This document shows positions 32,321 through 41,656 of a DNA stretch of 64,000 nt, in pieces; the stretch's first letter is position 1, and each line of letters begins with the position of its first letter. Both the position numbers and the translations under genes were made by a program. The notes under the pieces are model-generated. The model made no database searches, was not told the origin of the DNA, and worked only from the letters and a program-made list of their open reading frames with translations. The DNA lies in assembly GCA_038146785.1 (NCBI GenBank), contig JAYQSI010000019.1:124001-188000 (forward strand), read 5' to 3'. The DNA is from VMDJ01 sp038146785. Its GTDB lineage: Bacteria > Pseudomonadota > Gammaproteobacteria > Chromatiales > Chromatiaceae.

Positions 32321-34432
32321 GTGAACCCGATTAAGAAAGAATTCCAATACGGTAATCACAAAGTAGTATTGGAGACGGGCGAGATTGCTCGTCAGGCAGA
32401 CGCAGCAATCATGATCAACATGGACGACACCGTCGTTCAGGTGACAGTCGTAAGTGAAAAAGGCGAGGGCATGGCTCGCGACTTCTTCCCAATGACTGTG
32501 GACTATCAAGAAAAGACCTATGCGGCAGGTGTTATCCCTGGTGGCTTCTTCCGTCGTGAAGGTCGTCCATCTGAGAAAGAGATCCTGACAGCACGTTTGA
32601 TCGACCGTCCTGTTCGTCCTCTGTTCCCAAAGGCGTTCACTAAAGAAGTTCAGATCATCTGTACTGTGATGTCGTTGAACCCAGCGGTTGACCCTGAGAT
32701 CCCATCATTGATCGGTGTATCAGCAGCCTTAGCTGTTTCTGGTTTGCCATTCGATGGCCCAATCGGCGCAGCTCGCGTGGGTTACAAAAACGGTCAGTAC
32801 CTACTGAACCAAGATAAGACCGGTCTTTGCGATAGCAGCGATTTGGACTTGGTTGTTTCAGGTACCGCTGATGCGGTTCTGATGGTTGAATCAGAAGCTC
32901 GTGAGCTTTCTGAAGAAGTGATGCTAGGCGCGGTTCTGTTCGGTCACGAGCAGATGCAAGTCGTTATCAACGCAATCAAAGAGCTTGCAGCTGAAGTGAA
33001 CAAGCCAGTTCAAGAAGTCGCTGAAGTGCCTGTTAATGAAGCATTGGTTGCAGCAGTTGATGCAGCCTGTGGCGATGCATTGCGCGCGGCTTACCAAACT
33101 GCAGATAAGATGGATCGTTACGCAGCGATTGATGCAGCGAAAGCAGCAGCTAAAGAAGCATTGTGTGGCGGTGATGAGCCTCAGTTCGAATCAGACGATG
33201 TGTCTAACACCATCGAGAAGCTGAAGAAGAAGATCGTTCGTAGCCGTATCTTGGAAGGCGAGCCTCGTATCGACGGTCGTGACACCAAGACAGTTCGTCC
33301 TATCACTATCCGTACTGGCGTATTGCCACGTACTCACGGTTCAGCGTTGTTCACCCGTGGTGAAACTCAGGCGTTGGTTGTAACCACCTTGGGTACTGAG
33401 CGTGACGCACAGATCATTGATGATTTGGCTGGTTCTTACAAAGATCCATTCATGTTCCACTACAACTTCCCTCCATTCTCAGTTGGTGAGATGGGTCGTG
33501 TAGGTAGCCCTAAGCGTCGTGAGATTGGTCACGGTCGTTTGGCTAAGCGTGGTGTGTTGGCATGTATGCCGACGCTTGAAGAGTTCCCATACTCAATCCG
33601 TGTGGTATCTGAGATCACTGAATCTAACGGTTCTTCGTCTATGGCTTCTGTGTGTGGCGCGAGCTTGGCACTGATGGACGCAGGCGTAACTGTTAAAGCA
33701 CCGGTTGCTGGTGTTGCGATGGGTCTGATCAAAGAAGGCGATGCATTCGCTGTATTGACCGACATCCTAGGTGACGAAGATCACTTGGGCGATATGGACT
33801 TTAAAGTGGCAGGTACTTCTGACGGTATCAACGCGCTACAAATGGACATCAAGATCAACGGTATTACTAAAGAGATCATGGAGATCGCTTTGGAGCAGGC
33901 GAAAGCTGGCCGTTTGCACATCTTGGGCGAGATGACCAAAGCGATTGCTGGTCCTCGTGAAGAGATGTCTGATTACGCTCCACGTATCGTTTCGTTCAGC
34001 ATCAACCCAGATAAGATCCGTGATGTTATCGGTAAAGGTGGTGCAACTATCCGTTCTATCTGTGAAGAGACTGGCGCGACAGTTGATATCAACGATGATG
34101 GCTTGGTTAAGATCTTCTCTGTTGATAAGGCAGCGGGCGATGATGCACGTAAGCGTGTTGAATTGATCACTGCAGACGTTGAAGTTGGCACTATCTACGA
34201 AGGTAAGGTTGCTCGCTTGATGGACTTCGGTGCATTCGTGAACATTCTTCCTGGTAAAGACGGTTTGGTTCACATCTCACAGATCTGCGAAGAGCGTGTT
34301 GAGAAGGTGAGCGACAAGCTATCTGAAGGCGATGTGGTTAAGGTTAAGGTCCTTGAGATCGATAAGCAGGGCCGTATTCGCTTGAGCATGAAAGCAGTTA
34401 ACGAAACTGCTGGTGAAGAAGCTGAGTCTTAA
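32321..34432 (+). CDS. pnp: Polyribonucleotide nucleotidyltransferase (PNPase)
   Basis: PNPase degrades RNA 3' to 5' by phosphorolysis and forms part of the degradosome. The 703-residue product carries two RNase PH-like halves (TVVSEKGEGMARDFFPMTVDYQEK and the second from about residue 315, RTHGSALFTRGETQALV), a helical linker, a KH domain (INPDKIRDVIGKGGATIRSI near residue 560) and an S1 domain (GTIYEGKVARLMDFGAFVNI, near 625) ending in the usual acidic tail. Start is GTG at 32321 with GAGGAT upstream. A strong terminator follows the stop. Confidence 0.98.
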   Translation: MNPIKKEFQYGNHKVVLETGEIARQADAAIMINMDDTVVQVTVVSEKGEGMARDFFPMTVDYQEKTYAAGVIPGGFFRREGRPSEKEILTARLIDRPVRPLFPKAFTKEVQIICTVMSLNPAVDPEIPSLIGVSAALAVSGLPFDGPIGAARVGYKNGQYLLNQDKTGLCDSSDLDLVVSGTADAVLMVESEARELSEEVMLGAVLFGHEQMQVVINAIKELAAEVNKPVQEVAEVPVNEALVAAVDAACGDALRAAYQTADKMDRYAAIDAAKAAAKEALCGGDEPQFESDDVSNTIEKLKKKIVRSRILEGEPRIDGRDTKTVRPITIRTGVLPRTHGSALFTRGETQALVVTTLGTERDAQIIDDLAGSYKDPFMFHYNFPPFSVGEMGRVGSPKRREIGHGRLAKRGVLACMPTLEEFPYSIRVVSEITESNGSSSMASVCGASLALMDAGVTVKAPVAGVAMGLIKEGDAFAVLTDILGDEDHLGDMDFKVAGTSDGINALQMDIKINGITKEIMEIALEQAKAGRLHILGEMTKAIAGPREEMSDYAPRIVSFSINPDKIRDVIGKGGATIRSICEETGATVDINDDGLVKIFSVDKAAGDDARKRVELITADVEVGTIYEGKVARLMDFGAFVNILPGKDGLVHISQICEERVEKVSDKLSEGDVVKVKVLEIDKQGRIRLSMKAVNETAGEEAES

Positions 34433-34464
34433 TCGCCAAATTGCGGCATACTGCTGAAATAAGA

Positions 34465-34485
34465 GGGGCCTTATGGCCCCTTTTT
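34465..34485 (+). terminator. Terminator of pnp
   Basis: GGGGCC-TTAT-GGCCCC followed by TTTTT, about 30 bases after the pnp stop. It overlaps an ATG at 34473 that opens the frame of the next gene, which argues that the real start of that gene is further on. Confidence 0.85.
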
Positions 34486-34511
34486 ACTTTGACTTGAATG
34501 GACAGAAAGCG

Positions 34512-35393
34512 ATGAAAATCACGAACTCATTGTCGATTGTGATTCCGATGTATAAAGAGGCGGACAATGTCGCGCCTATGTTGGAGGCTGTTCATCAAGG
34601 ATTAGAAAGTTACGCAGGCCCTTGGGAGCTTATCTGTGTAGACGATGGAAGCCCTGACGACACCGCTAAGCGATTAAAAGATGAATCACGCCGTTATGGT
34701 GATCATGTTCGCATCGTGCGTTTGCGCCGTAACTTTGGTCAAACGGCTGCGATGCAAGCGGGCATCAATGCAGCGCGTGGTGAATTTATCGCGACCTTAG
34801 ATGGTGATCTGCAAAATGATCCTGCTGATATTCCGCGCATGATTGAAGAGATGAAAGAGCGTGACCTTGATCTTCTGCAAGGTTGGCGCAAACAGCGTCA
34901 TGATGAATCTACGCGTAAGGCATTTTCTCGTGTGGCCAATCGATTGATTGCGAAAGTCACGGGTGTTGAGTTACATGACTATGGCTGTAGTTTGAAAGTT
35001 TATCGGGCCGAGGTCTTAAAGCAGGTTAAGCTCTTTGGTGAGATGCACCGCTTTATCCCAGTATGGGTGGCTGGCGTAACATCGCCTTCTCGCATTGGTG
35101 AAACAGTTGTAAATCACAATGCGCGTCAGTTTGGTGAATCTAAATATGGGCTATCTCGTACCTTTCGAGTCATTGTTGATTTGCTAACAGTTTTCTTCTT
35201 TTTGAAATACAAAGCACGCCCAGGCCACTTTTTTGGAAATATAGGCTTAATCTTTGGTGCAATCGGTGGCTTGGGAATGCTTTATCTTGGTCTTGATAAA
35301 TTTATTCTCGGTAATGATATTGGTGGTCGACCGATGCTAGTCGTTTCGATCTTGATGGTTGTTATGTCAGTGCAAATGCTGACAACAGGTTGA
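34512..35393 (+). CDS. Polyprenyl-phosphate glycosyltransferase, GT2 (ArnC/DPM1-like), 3' truncated
   Basis: A GT-A enzyme that puts a sugar on undecaprenyl phosphate on the cytoplasmic face. It shows LSIVIPMYKEADNVAPML, LICVDDGSPDDTAKRL, RRNFGQTAAMQAGINAARGEFIATLDGDLQNDP with the D-x-D motif, and GCSLKVYRAEVL. Two C-terminal membrane helices begin near residue 230 (FFGNIGLIFGAIGGLGML) and 270 (MLVVSILMVVMSVQMLTTG). Relatives continue after QMLTTG with about 20-40 residues (GLLAEL-type end); here a stop falls exactly at this point, where the following glycosyltransferase begins without its own 5' end. ATG 34512 is chosen over 34473 because the latter lies in the pnp terminator. It may retain activity because only the extreme C-terminus is lost. 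Confidence 0.85.
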   Translation: MKITNSLSIVIPMYKEADNVAPMLEAVHQGLESYAGPWELICVDDGSPDDTAKRLKDESRRYGDHVRIVRLRRNFGQTAAMQAGINAARGEFIATLDGDLQNDPADIPRMIEEMKERDLDLLQGWRKQRHDESTRKAFSRVANRLIAKVTGVELHDYGCSLKVYRAEVLKQVKLFGEMHRFIPVWVAGVTSPSRIGETVVNHNARQFGESKYGLSRTFRVIVDLLTVFFFLKYKARPGHFFGNIGLIFGAIGGLGMLYLGLDKFILGNDIGGRPMLVVSILMVVMSVQMLTTG

Positions 35394-36667
35394 TGCCTTT
35401 CCTCCTCTGGCTAATTACAAGCGTATTTGGAGAGTCAAGCTTTGTCATAAAGACGCTATCGCTCGTCATACATACTATTACGGCTTTATTTATTGGGTAT
35501 TTTGCCAAAGAGCTTTATGGTGAAAAAGTTGCTTCATTGTCTGCAGTACTATTTCAGTCATTGCCATTTGTTGGAGTGATTTCAGTAGCAGCAACTACTG
35601 ACGCGCCTCTTGTTTTGATGTGGGCGTTATCTTTATGGATGGCCTTTAAGGCAATTAATACTGAAGACCTAAGGTATTGGGTGCTTCTTGGTATATTTGG
35701 TGGCTTGGGGATGCTGAGCAAATTCACCTTTGCTTTGCTGCCCATAGGTTTGCTGATATTTATTTTGTTAAGTGAATATAGAAAGGTGTTATTTAGAAAA
35801 GGAATTTGGATTGCTGCCATTATTGCATCAATGATTTGGCTACCAAATATTTTGTGGATGGCCAATCATGAGTGGATTACATTGACGCATACTAAGAGTA
35901 TCAGTGGTGTTGAACAGTCTTCACTAGATTTGTCTTCATTTACTAACTTTTCGTTATCTCAATTTGCTGTTTTTGGCCCGCTATCGCTATCGCTTCTGTT
36001 AATTTCTTTTTTTAAAAGTGGTGCTAGGGATAGTCGTTGGTGGTTCTTGTTAGTATCAGCATCACCATTGATGCTTTTGGTTTTAATGCAATCTCTTCAA
36101 TCAGATGCAAATATGAATTGGGCTACACCAAGTTATGTTGGTTTTGTTGTTTTGCTCGCCCTCTGGCTTAGCAATTCCCCAAGATTGACTGCATTTGTTT
36201 TTTTATCAAATTTGACGATTGTTAGCGCTATTTACCACTATGACGATATTGCTAAGTATCTAGATTTTGAGTTAACTGATTCAACTGACCCCTTTTCTCG
36301 CCAGCGTGGATGGGCTGAATTGGCATCAAAAACGTCAGTTTTTCTAAATCAATGCTCTGATGCAGCTTTGTTATCTGAAAGTCGTGAAGTTTTGGCACAA
36401 ATTCGTTTTCAATTGCCAAGTGATACAAAGCCGGATATCAATTTATGGAATCCTTCATTAGAGTGGCATAACCAATACGCAATTTATCAGAACATAAATA
36501 AGTCTCTAGCTAAGAAATGGCTATGGATTGAGGCTACCCCTGTAAGTAAGGGTAATCTAAATATATTTTCTTCTTACATAGAGTTGGGTAAGTTAGAAGC
36601 GGCGCTATACCCTAATAAGAGCCGTAAACTTTATGCTTATTGCGTAAGTGATTTTAAGGGTTACTAA
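35390..36667 (+). CDS. Lipid-linked-sugar glycosyltransferase, GT39/GT83 (ArnT/PMT-like), 5' truncated
   Basis: A multi-spanning membrane protein; the frame begins LMPFLLWLITSVFGESSFV and runs for 425 residues with about ten helices. This first segment aligns with the part of ArnT/PMT_2 proteins just after the Y-x-x-K-P-P motif of the first extracytoplasmic loop. The preceding roughly 60 residues, with helix 1 and the catalytic Asp/Glu, are gone. TTDAPLVLMWALSLWMAFKA, GGLGMLSKFTFALLPIG and NMNWATPSYVGFVVLLALWL are typical later motifs. No proper start codon exists; TTG 35390 overlaps the GT2 stop. Such enzymes use the polyprenyl-linked sugar made by the neighbouring GT2, so the pair was once a functional unit. 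A/T-rich. Ends overlapping holC by four bases. Confidence 0.82.
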   Translation: MMPFLLWLITSVFGESSFVIKTLSLVIHTITALFIGYFAKELYGEKVASLSAVLFQSLPFVGVISVAATTDAPLVLMWALSLWMAFKAINTEDLRYWVLLGIFGGLGMLSKFTFALLPIGLLIFILLSEYRKVLFRKGIWIAAIIASMIWLPNILWMANHEWITLTHTKSISGVEQSSLDLSSFTNFSLSQFAVFGPLSLSLLLISFFKSGARDSRWWFLLVSASPLMLLVLMQSLQSDANMNWATPSYVGFVVLLALWLSNSPRLTAFVFLSNLTIVSAIYHYDDIAKYLDFELTDSTDPFSRQRGWAELASKTSVFLNQCSDAALLSESREVLAQIRFQLPSDTKPDINLWNPSLEWHNQYAIYQNINKSLAKKWLWIEATPVSKGNLNIFSSYIELGKLEAALYPNKSRKLYAYCVSDFKGY

Positions 36668-36972
36668 TCAATCTCGTGCATGTGAATCGGGTAACCGCGC
36701 TCGGCATAGTAGCGATAACGCTCACGACCTAATTCTCTGACGTCGTCATCTAAGCAAAGACATTCGATCAATCTTTCAAAGCAGCTGAAGTTAGTTAGTA
36801 CCTCATCAGTGAGATTAATCAGCACATCGGTATGCGCCGAAGCTATTGGCGTCTGTTGCTGAATATGAACACTCTTTTTTTGGCTAAGTGCTTTCTTTTC
36901 AACCAGCTGGGCAAGAGAAAAGCGGGTCTTGTCAGAGCCCGCCTTAAGAATATAGAAATCGATGCGTGTCAC
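36664..36972 (-). CDS. holC: DNA polymerase III chi subunit HolC, internally shortened
   Basis: Chi links SSB to the clamp loader through psi. Clear motifs: MTRIDFYILKAGSDKTRFSLAQLVEKKA at the N-terminus, TDVLINLTDEV in the middle and RYRYYAERGYPIHMHEID at the end. The product is only 102 residues, whereas relatives are about 140-150. The missing part lies between SVHIQQQT and PIASAHTD, where the family has the L-W-x-F and S-F-x-P-H region. The frame is intact, so an in-frame loss of roughly 35-45 codons is inferred. Part of the chi core fold would be missing. It stands between pepA and the truncated GT39 gene; the usual neighbour valS is absent. Confidence 0.8.
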   Translation of the reverse strand: MTRIDFYILKAGSDKTRFSLAQLVEKKALSQKKSVHIQQQTPIASAHTDVLINLTDEVLTNFSCFERLIECLCLDDDVRELGRERYRYYAERGYPIHMHEID

Positions 36973-38442
36973 TTAAATTACGCGAGCACGCTTCATCAAA
37001 AATTCCATTAAGAGTGGAACAGGGCGACCAGTTGCTCCTTTTGCAGCACCTTGTTTCCACGCAGTGCCAGCGATATCAAGGTGAGCCCATTTAAATTTTT
37101 TGGTGTAGCGCGCCAAGAAGCATGCTGCAGTAATGCTGCCGGCTTTAGGGCCACCAATATTCGCCATATCAGCGAAATTTGAATCGAGCTGACTTTGGTA
37201 CTCATCCCAAATTGGTAGGCGCCATGCGCGATCACCTGAGGATTGACCTGCTTCTAAGAGTTCATCCGCAAGCTTGTCGTCGTTTGCCATCAGGCCGCTG
37301 GCTTGATCACCCAGTGCGACGATACAAGCACCGGTCAGGGTTGCGATATCGATAACGGCGGCCGGTTCAAAACGCTCGGTGTAGGTGAGGGCGTCACACA
37401 AGATCAAGCGACCCTCTGCATCAGTGTTAAGGATCTCGATGGTTTGGCCTGACATTGAGGTCACAATGTCACCAGGTTTATTGGCATCACCATCGGGTAG
37501 GTTCTCAGAAGAAGGAATAACGCCAACCACGTTAATAGGGAGTTCAAGCTCGACACAGGCTTGCATAGCGCCAAACACACTCGCAGCACCACACATGTCG
37601 TATTTCATTTCATCCATGCCGGCACCTGGCTTGATGGATATGCCGCCAGCATCAAACGTCAGTCCTTTACCAACAAGCGCAATAGGCTTTTGGCTGGCTT
37701 TACCACCTTTGTATTCCATCACAATCAATTTGGCAGGCTGACGAGAGCCGCGAGATACAGAGAGTAATGAGCCCATACCAAGCTTCTTCATCTGTGCTTC
37801 ATTGAGGATGGTGGTTTTGAGTTTGCGTTTGCCGCGCGCCAGGTCCGATGCAGCATCTGCTAGATAGGTAGGGGTGCAAATGTTGCCTGGTAGATTGCCA
37901 AGTGTTTTTGCGAGCGTCATGCCGTTAGCGATCGCTAAACCTTGATCAGCGGCTTTTGTTGCTGCTTTAACGTTCTTGCGCTCGCTCATCACAAAGCGAA
38001 GTTTGGCGAGAGGTTTGGCTAAAGATTTAGTGGATTTACAGTCATCGAAAACATAGTTGGTTTCAGAGGCTGAAATCACTGCTTCTTTGATAAAGCTGAC
38101 ATCTTCTCCGCATGCGATGCTGACCTCAGTCGCTCCCGCAGCTTTTGCAGCCTTGATGGCATTGGCAATTCCTGCAGCATATTTTTTGGCATTGAGATCA
38201 GATGCTTTACCAAGACCAACAACAAGTACGCGTTGGGCGGAAATGTTGATGTCAGTCAGTAATGAGCAGGTATTAGGTTCAGCAATGTTTTTTATCTTTT
38301 TAGCTGCTTTGCTCAGCGCGCCTTTCGATTTTTGATCGATATGTTTAAAAGCATCACCTTTGGATGAAGATGAAAAAGCGGGGATGATGAGGCATTGAGT
38401 TTTTAAGGTATCAAGCGCTAAAAAAGTGGCTGAAACTTGCAT
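36973..38442 (-). CDS. pepA: Leucyl aminopeptidase PepA (M17)
   Basis: A two-metal cytosolic aminopeptidase, also a DNA-binding regulator in enterics. The 489-residue product has the N-terminal macro-like domain and the C-terminal catalytic domain. PIALVGKGLTFDAGGISIKPG holds the metal ligands Lys/Asp, MKYDMCGAASVFGAM the next Asp, and GDIVTSMSGQTIEILNTDAEGRLILCDAL contains the NTDAEGRL signature with catalytic Arg and Asp/Glu ligands. A GTG lies one codon before; ATG 38442 is chosen. Divergent from lptF and one base from holC, as in other gammaproteobacteria. Confidence 0.97.
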   Translation of the reverse strand: MQVSATFLALDTLKTQCLIIPAFSSSSKGDAFKHIDQKSKGALSKAAKKIKNIAEPNTCSLLTDINISAQRVLVVGLGKASDLNAKKYAAGIANAIKAAKAAGATEVSIACGEDVSFIKEAVISASETNYVFDDCKSTKSLAKPLAKLRFVMSERKNVKAATKAADQGLAIANGMTLAKTLGNLPGNICTPTYLADAASDLARGKRKLKTTILNEAQMKKLGMGSLLSVSRGSRQPAKLIVMEYKGGKASQKPIALVGKGLTFDAGGISIKPGAGMDEMKYDMCGAASVFGAMQACVELELPINVVGVIPSSENLPDGDANKPGDIVTSMSGQTIEILNTDAEGRLILCDALTYTERFEPAAVIDIATLTGACIVALGDQASGLMANDDKLADELLEAGQSSGDRAWRLPIWDEYQSQLDSNFADMANIGGPKAGSITAACFLARYTKKFKWAHLDIAGTAWKQGAAKGATGRPVPLLMEFLMKRARVI

Positions 38443-38557
38443 CACAGAGTCCTAAATTTAAGTTGGATAATCTGACTTGAGATGGGGTAATTTTGGTAAT
38501 ATCAAACCATCTAAGGCAGTTTTAATTTCTGCTCAGTTTACAGAAAGGATGGCAGAT

Positions 38558-39673
38558 TGATACCCCGTTTGACCATTTATAAAGCATTGTTACGCGATGT
38601 TTTTAAAGCCTTTTTTGTTGGTGATTTGATTTCCTTCTGATCATTTTTTCGATGAAGTTTGTAAAGATTTTCCAGAAGGTTGCTGAGGGAGCTTTAAAGC
38701 ACCCTGATGCTGTTTTTCAGATGATTGGGATTGAGATGATTAAGGTATCTGGCATTATCGTTGCCTCCCAGCCTTCTTTTTTTGCCTTACTTTGGGTCTT
38801 GGCAAGTTGTATCGAGATTCTGAGATGACAGCCCTTCAGGCCAGTGGAATTAGTTTGCCGCATTTACCTCGTTCTTTGATATGGGTTGCATTACCTGCGA
38901 CGATCTTATCTGGGTTTCTTGTAATGTTTGAAGCGATTCCTTGGGCAAACAAGCAAATTGAGAACTTAAAGCTTTTGATGAAGCGTTCGGATATCAGCTT
39001 TGTTCAGGCAGGTAAGTTTAATGAATTCACGCGAGGAGACTTAATTGTTTATGCAGAGCGCGTTGATCCAGAGACCGGCTATTTAAAGAATGTTTTTGTT
39101 CAAGATCGCCAGAATGGCGAGTTGGGCGTGATTTAGTTCTGATGAAGAGGCGTGGCATTTATTGATGAAGAACTCTTGGATAACTTTGTTGTCTTAGCAT
39201 CAGGTAATCGGTATGAAGGGTAAGCCGGGGCAGCGTTGATATCAAGTCTCTGATTTTCTCATTATGACTGAGAATACATTTTCGTCAAATGAACTTAAAG
39301 GTCTGGAGAATGGGCGCTGAAGATACATCTGCGCATTGATTAGCTATGGACTCATTGATGGCTAGGGCTGAAATTGCCTATCGCTTATCAGTGCCTTTGG
39401 GTGTCATCGTTTTTACAGTTTTGCTTTTGTTTTATCAAAATCTGAACCGCGAAAAGATGTGCATGGTCGATTAGGCATTTGCTGATTCTTAGTTTATTTT
39501 ATTTTTTTAATTTGCAGCGAGTTGGTGAGCGTTGGATTGAAACAAGATGTTTTGCCGCATCAGATTGGATTGTTTTGGATTTTCTTGATGCTCGTTGTTT
39601 GGGAATCGATGATGTATTTTGATTCAGTGAAATGGCGAAAGCTTCGTAAAAATTGCTTAGTGGTATTAAGTAA
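38558..39673 (+). pseudogene. lptF: LPS export permease LptF, many frameshifts
   Basis: LptF and LptG form the transmembrane part of the LptB2FG ABC transporter that extracts LPS from the inner membrane. The locus, divergent from pepA, is in its canonical place, but the reading frame jumps repeatedly. Recognisable pieces are RLTIYKALLRDVFKAFFV (38558+), KFVKIFQKVAEGALKHPDAV (from about 38650), GKLYRDSEMTALQASGISLP running to 39136, then DEELLDNFVVLASGNRYEG (near 39170), AMDSLMARAEIAYRLSVPLGV (near 39350) and LPHQIGLFWIFLMLVVWESM to the end. At least seven small indels are needed to join them. Between indels the protein match is excellent and the expected LSGIK stop sits directly before the lptG ATG. 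The pattern suggests clustered indel errors or very recent inactivation. Confidence 0.85.
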
Positions 39674-40748
39674 ATGACTATTTTGGAGCGATATATGTTG
39701 CCAGAACGGTCACCCGTGCAACTTTGACCACCTTAATTGCTCTTTAGTTGCGCTATTGGTTTTTTTAATTTTATTGATGAATTTGAAGATGTTAGGCACT
39801 GGGCTACGAGATTAGTGATGCCTTTATTGTTGGGTATTATCTGCACCGCGTTTTTATTTGAACTTTTCCCAGTTGCAGCTTTGATTGGTGCTTTTTTGGC
39901 GTCGGTGGTTTGGCTAAGCCACAGTGAAATAACAGCGATGCGTTCGGTGGGGTTTTCAGTAATCATTTATAGCAAAATCACTTGGCAAAGATGGGTGCAG
40001 TTCTTTTGATGGTCTTTGTTGCGCTGATGGGTGAGTATTTTGGGCCCATCGCTGAGAACTTTGCTCAGGATTATCGCCACGCAAAATTACATGGCACGGT
40101 AGTGATGCGGTCTCGTCATGGCTTCTGGGCTAAAGACGGAGCGAACATTGTCAATATTCGAAATGTTTCTACTGATAAACACTATTCAATAGTCAAAATC
40201 TACGACTTTTCAAAAGATAACACCTTGTCACTGGCAAGCAAAGCTAAACAGTGGTGATTTTAAGAATGAAGAATGGTTTTCAAAGATATTCAACAAACAG
40301 AATTTAGCTGAGCTTATAACTAAGGAATCGTCATTTAGAATCAGCAGATTGGAAATGCAAATTTTAATGTCGATTTGTTATCTGGTGCAGTTGTTCGCCC
40401 AAGTATGCTCTCAACCTGAGCTGATTGAATTCATCGATTTTTGATCATAACGATCAGAATGCCAATGAGTATGAAGTTGCTTATTGGTTGAAGCTAGCGA
40501 CCCCTTTTGCTGCATTTGTAATGTTATTTTTGGCTATACCCTTCGTGATTGGAAGTCAGCGAGACGGCTCAAAAGGAAAGCGAGTTTTTATTGGGGCATG
40601 ATCCTGGGCGCGAGCTTTTTCTTTTTGCTGAGTCGAGCGATGTCATCTGGCCAGTGGCGTTTACAGTGTCAGCCCAGGTTTGATGGTGATTATTCCGTCA
40701 CTTATTTTCTTAGGTTCAGCCCTCTGGCTACTTAAACGCGTCCGCTAA
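39674..40748 (+). pseudogene. lptG: LPS export permease LptG, many frameshifts
   Basis: It starts ATG right after the lptF stop with MTILERYM, then ATLTTLIALLVALLVFF-type sequence in shifting frames, FNFIDEFEDV (near 39770), LFELFPVAALIGAFLASVVWLSHSEITAMRS (39850-39950), GEYFGPIAENFAQDYRHAKL and MRSRHGFWAKDGANIVNIRNV (40035-40170), EYEVAYWLKLATPFAAFVML (near 40470) and LIFLGSALWLLKRVR at the stop. As in lptF the reading frame changes many times, while each piece stays close to the family. Essential in organisms that make LPS, so either a functional copy exists elsewhere, LPS export is lost, or the consensus here is poor. The end overlaps the RDD gene by four bases. Confidence 0.85.
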
Positions 40749-41197
40749 GCTTTCTTGCGCTTTTGCACCATGACCAATCGAGTATTCGATAGAAGGTCAT
40801 GCCAACTACGATTCTCTTTATCGAATAGCACCCAAATAAAACCAAGACCAAGGGCCAGCCATGACAGTAGGGCAGCAAGGTAACGTTTGATCGTTGCCGA
40901 TCGTGAGATGGGATCACCATTTAGATCGACAACCTTGATGCGCCATGAGCGCATGCCAAGTGTCTGTCCGCCATGCATCCAAAACCACGCGAAGAAGATC
41001 CAAGGACTGAGCAAAAGGTAGGCCTGAAGAATAAGATAATTGCCATCACCGACATGATCCATCAGCGCATTCCTGATAACGGCATCTAGCGTGGTTCCGA
41101 TCAGCCAAATGGCAGCAATAAGCCAGAAATCGTAAAAAATAGCGGCCAAAATACGCAAAAGACCCGGTCTAGCAGCGTTTTCCAATTTTTCCGACAT
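40745..41197 (-). CDS. RDD family membrane protein
   Basis: A 150-residue protein with three membrane helices at about residues 13-38, 55-77 and 108-130. The family's R-D-D signature appears as the first-helix AAIFYDFWLIAAIW (Arg-Asp variant, R15 and D23) and the last-region GFIWVLFDKENRSWHDLLSNTRLV, with the strongly conserved R-x-W-H-D-x-x-x-x-T. GGQTLGMRSWRIKVVD is the other conserved loop. RDD proteins are thought to be small transporters, in some cases Na+/H+ exchangers. It is the usual convergent neighbour of lptG. Confidence 0.88.
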   Translation of the reverse strand: MSEKLENAARPGLLRILAAIFYDFWLIAAIWLIGTTLDAVIRNALMDHVGDGNYLILQAYLLLSPWIFFAWFWMHGGQTLGMRSWRIKVVDLNGDPISRSATIKRYLAALLSWLALGLGFIWVLFDKENRSWHDLLSNTRLVMVQKRKKA

Positions 41198-41289
41198 TTA
41201 GGGTAATTCCCCGGTTAACTTGGTAGGGCTCAGGATAGCCGAACTGCCGATTGAGTTCATATGATTGCGACTCTTAAAGGAGAGGGCTC

Positions 41290-41616
41290 ATGGCGCAATT
41301 GTCAGAACATTCGGATATCACACCGCATGAGGTGGTGGTTTCTTGTGCCCGTTTTGGCTTGTTCCGCGCATCCATGGTCCGCGTTGATGATCAGCATCTC
41401 TTTTTGAAGTCCGATCTCACGCGTTTGTGCCTTTCTGAAAAGGCAGAGATCGTCATGACGCACCACGAAGAAGGTCAGGAATGGACTGAGAAGCTTTTCG
41501 TGAAAGTGCTAGAGACAGGCCCATCAGGCTCTCTGGTCGAGATTCAAGAAATTGCATCACATCAAGGAAGAACTGTTGAAAGCCATGCCGTGTTATTCAA
41601 TCAAACTCAGCACTAA
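41290..41616 (+). CDS. Small conserved-looking cytosolic protein, unknown function
   Basis: A 108-residue soluble protein with no membrane segment or signal peptide, and AAAGGAGAG before its ATG, an excellent ribosome site. The middle alternates short hydrophobic strands (ASMVRVDDQHLFLKSD, EKAEIVMTHH, EKLFVKVLET, GSLVEIQEI), which suggests a beta-barrel somewhat like a PilZ or similar c-di-GMP-effector fold, but the R-x-x-x-R and D/N-x-S-x-x-G motifs are missing. It precedes the sensor-kinase gene by 41 bases on the same strand and may be co-transcribed. No function is claimed. Confidence 0.6.
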   Translation: MAQLSEHSDITPHEVVVSCARFGLFRASMVRVDDQHLFLKSDLTRLCLSEKAEIVMTHHEEGQEWTEKLFVKVLETGPSGSLVEIQEIASHQGRTVESHAVLFNQTQH

Positions 41617-41656
41617 GCATATCGTTCCTTTATTAAGCTTCTGACATAATTCCTCT

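Noticed and set aside
34473..34511. ATG 34473 as start of the GT2 gene
   Set aside because: It lies in the loop of the pnp terminator; the protein fold starts at ATG 34512.
39733..39966. A 77-residue minus-strand frame inside lptG
   Set aside because: It is antisense to conserved LptG segments and has no independent support.
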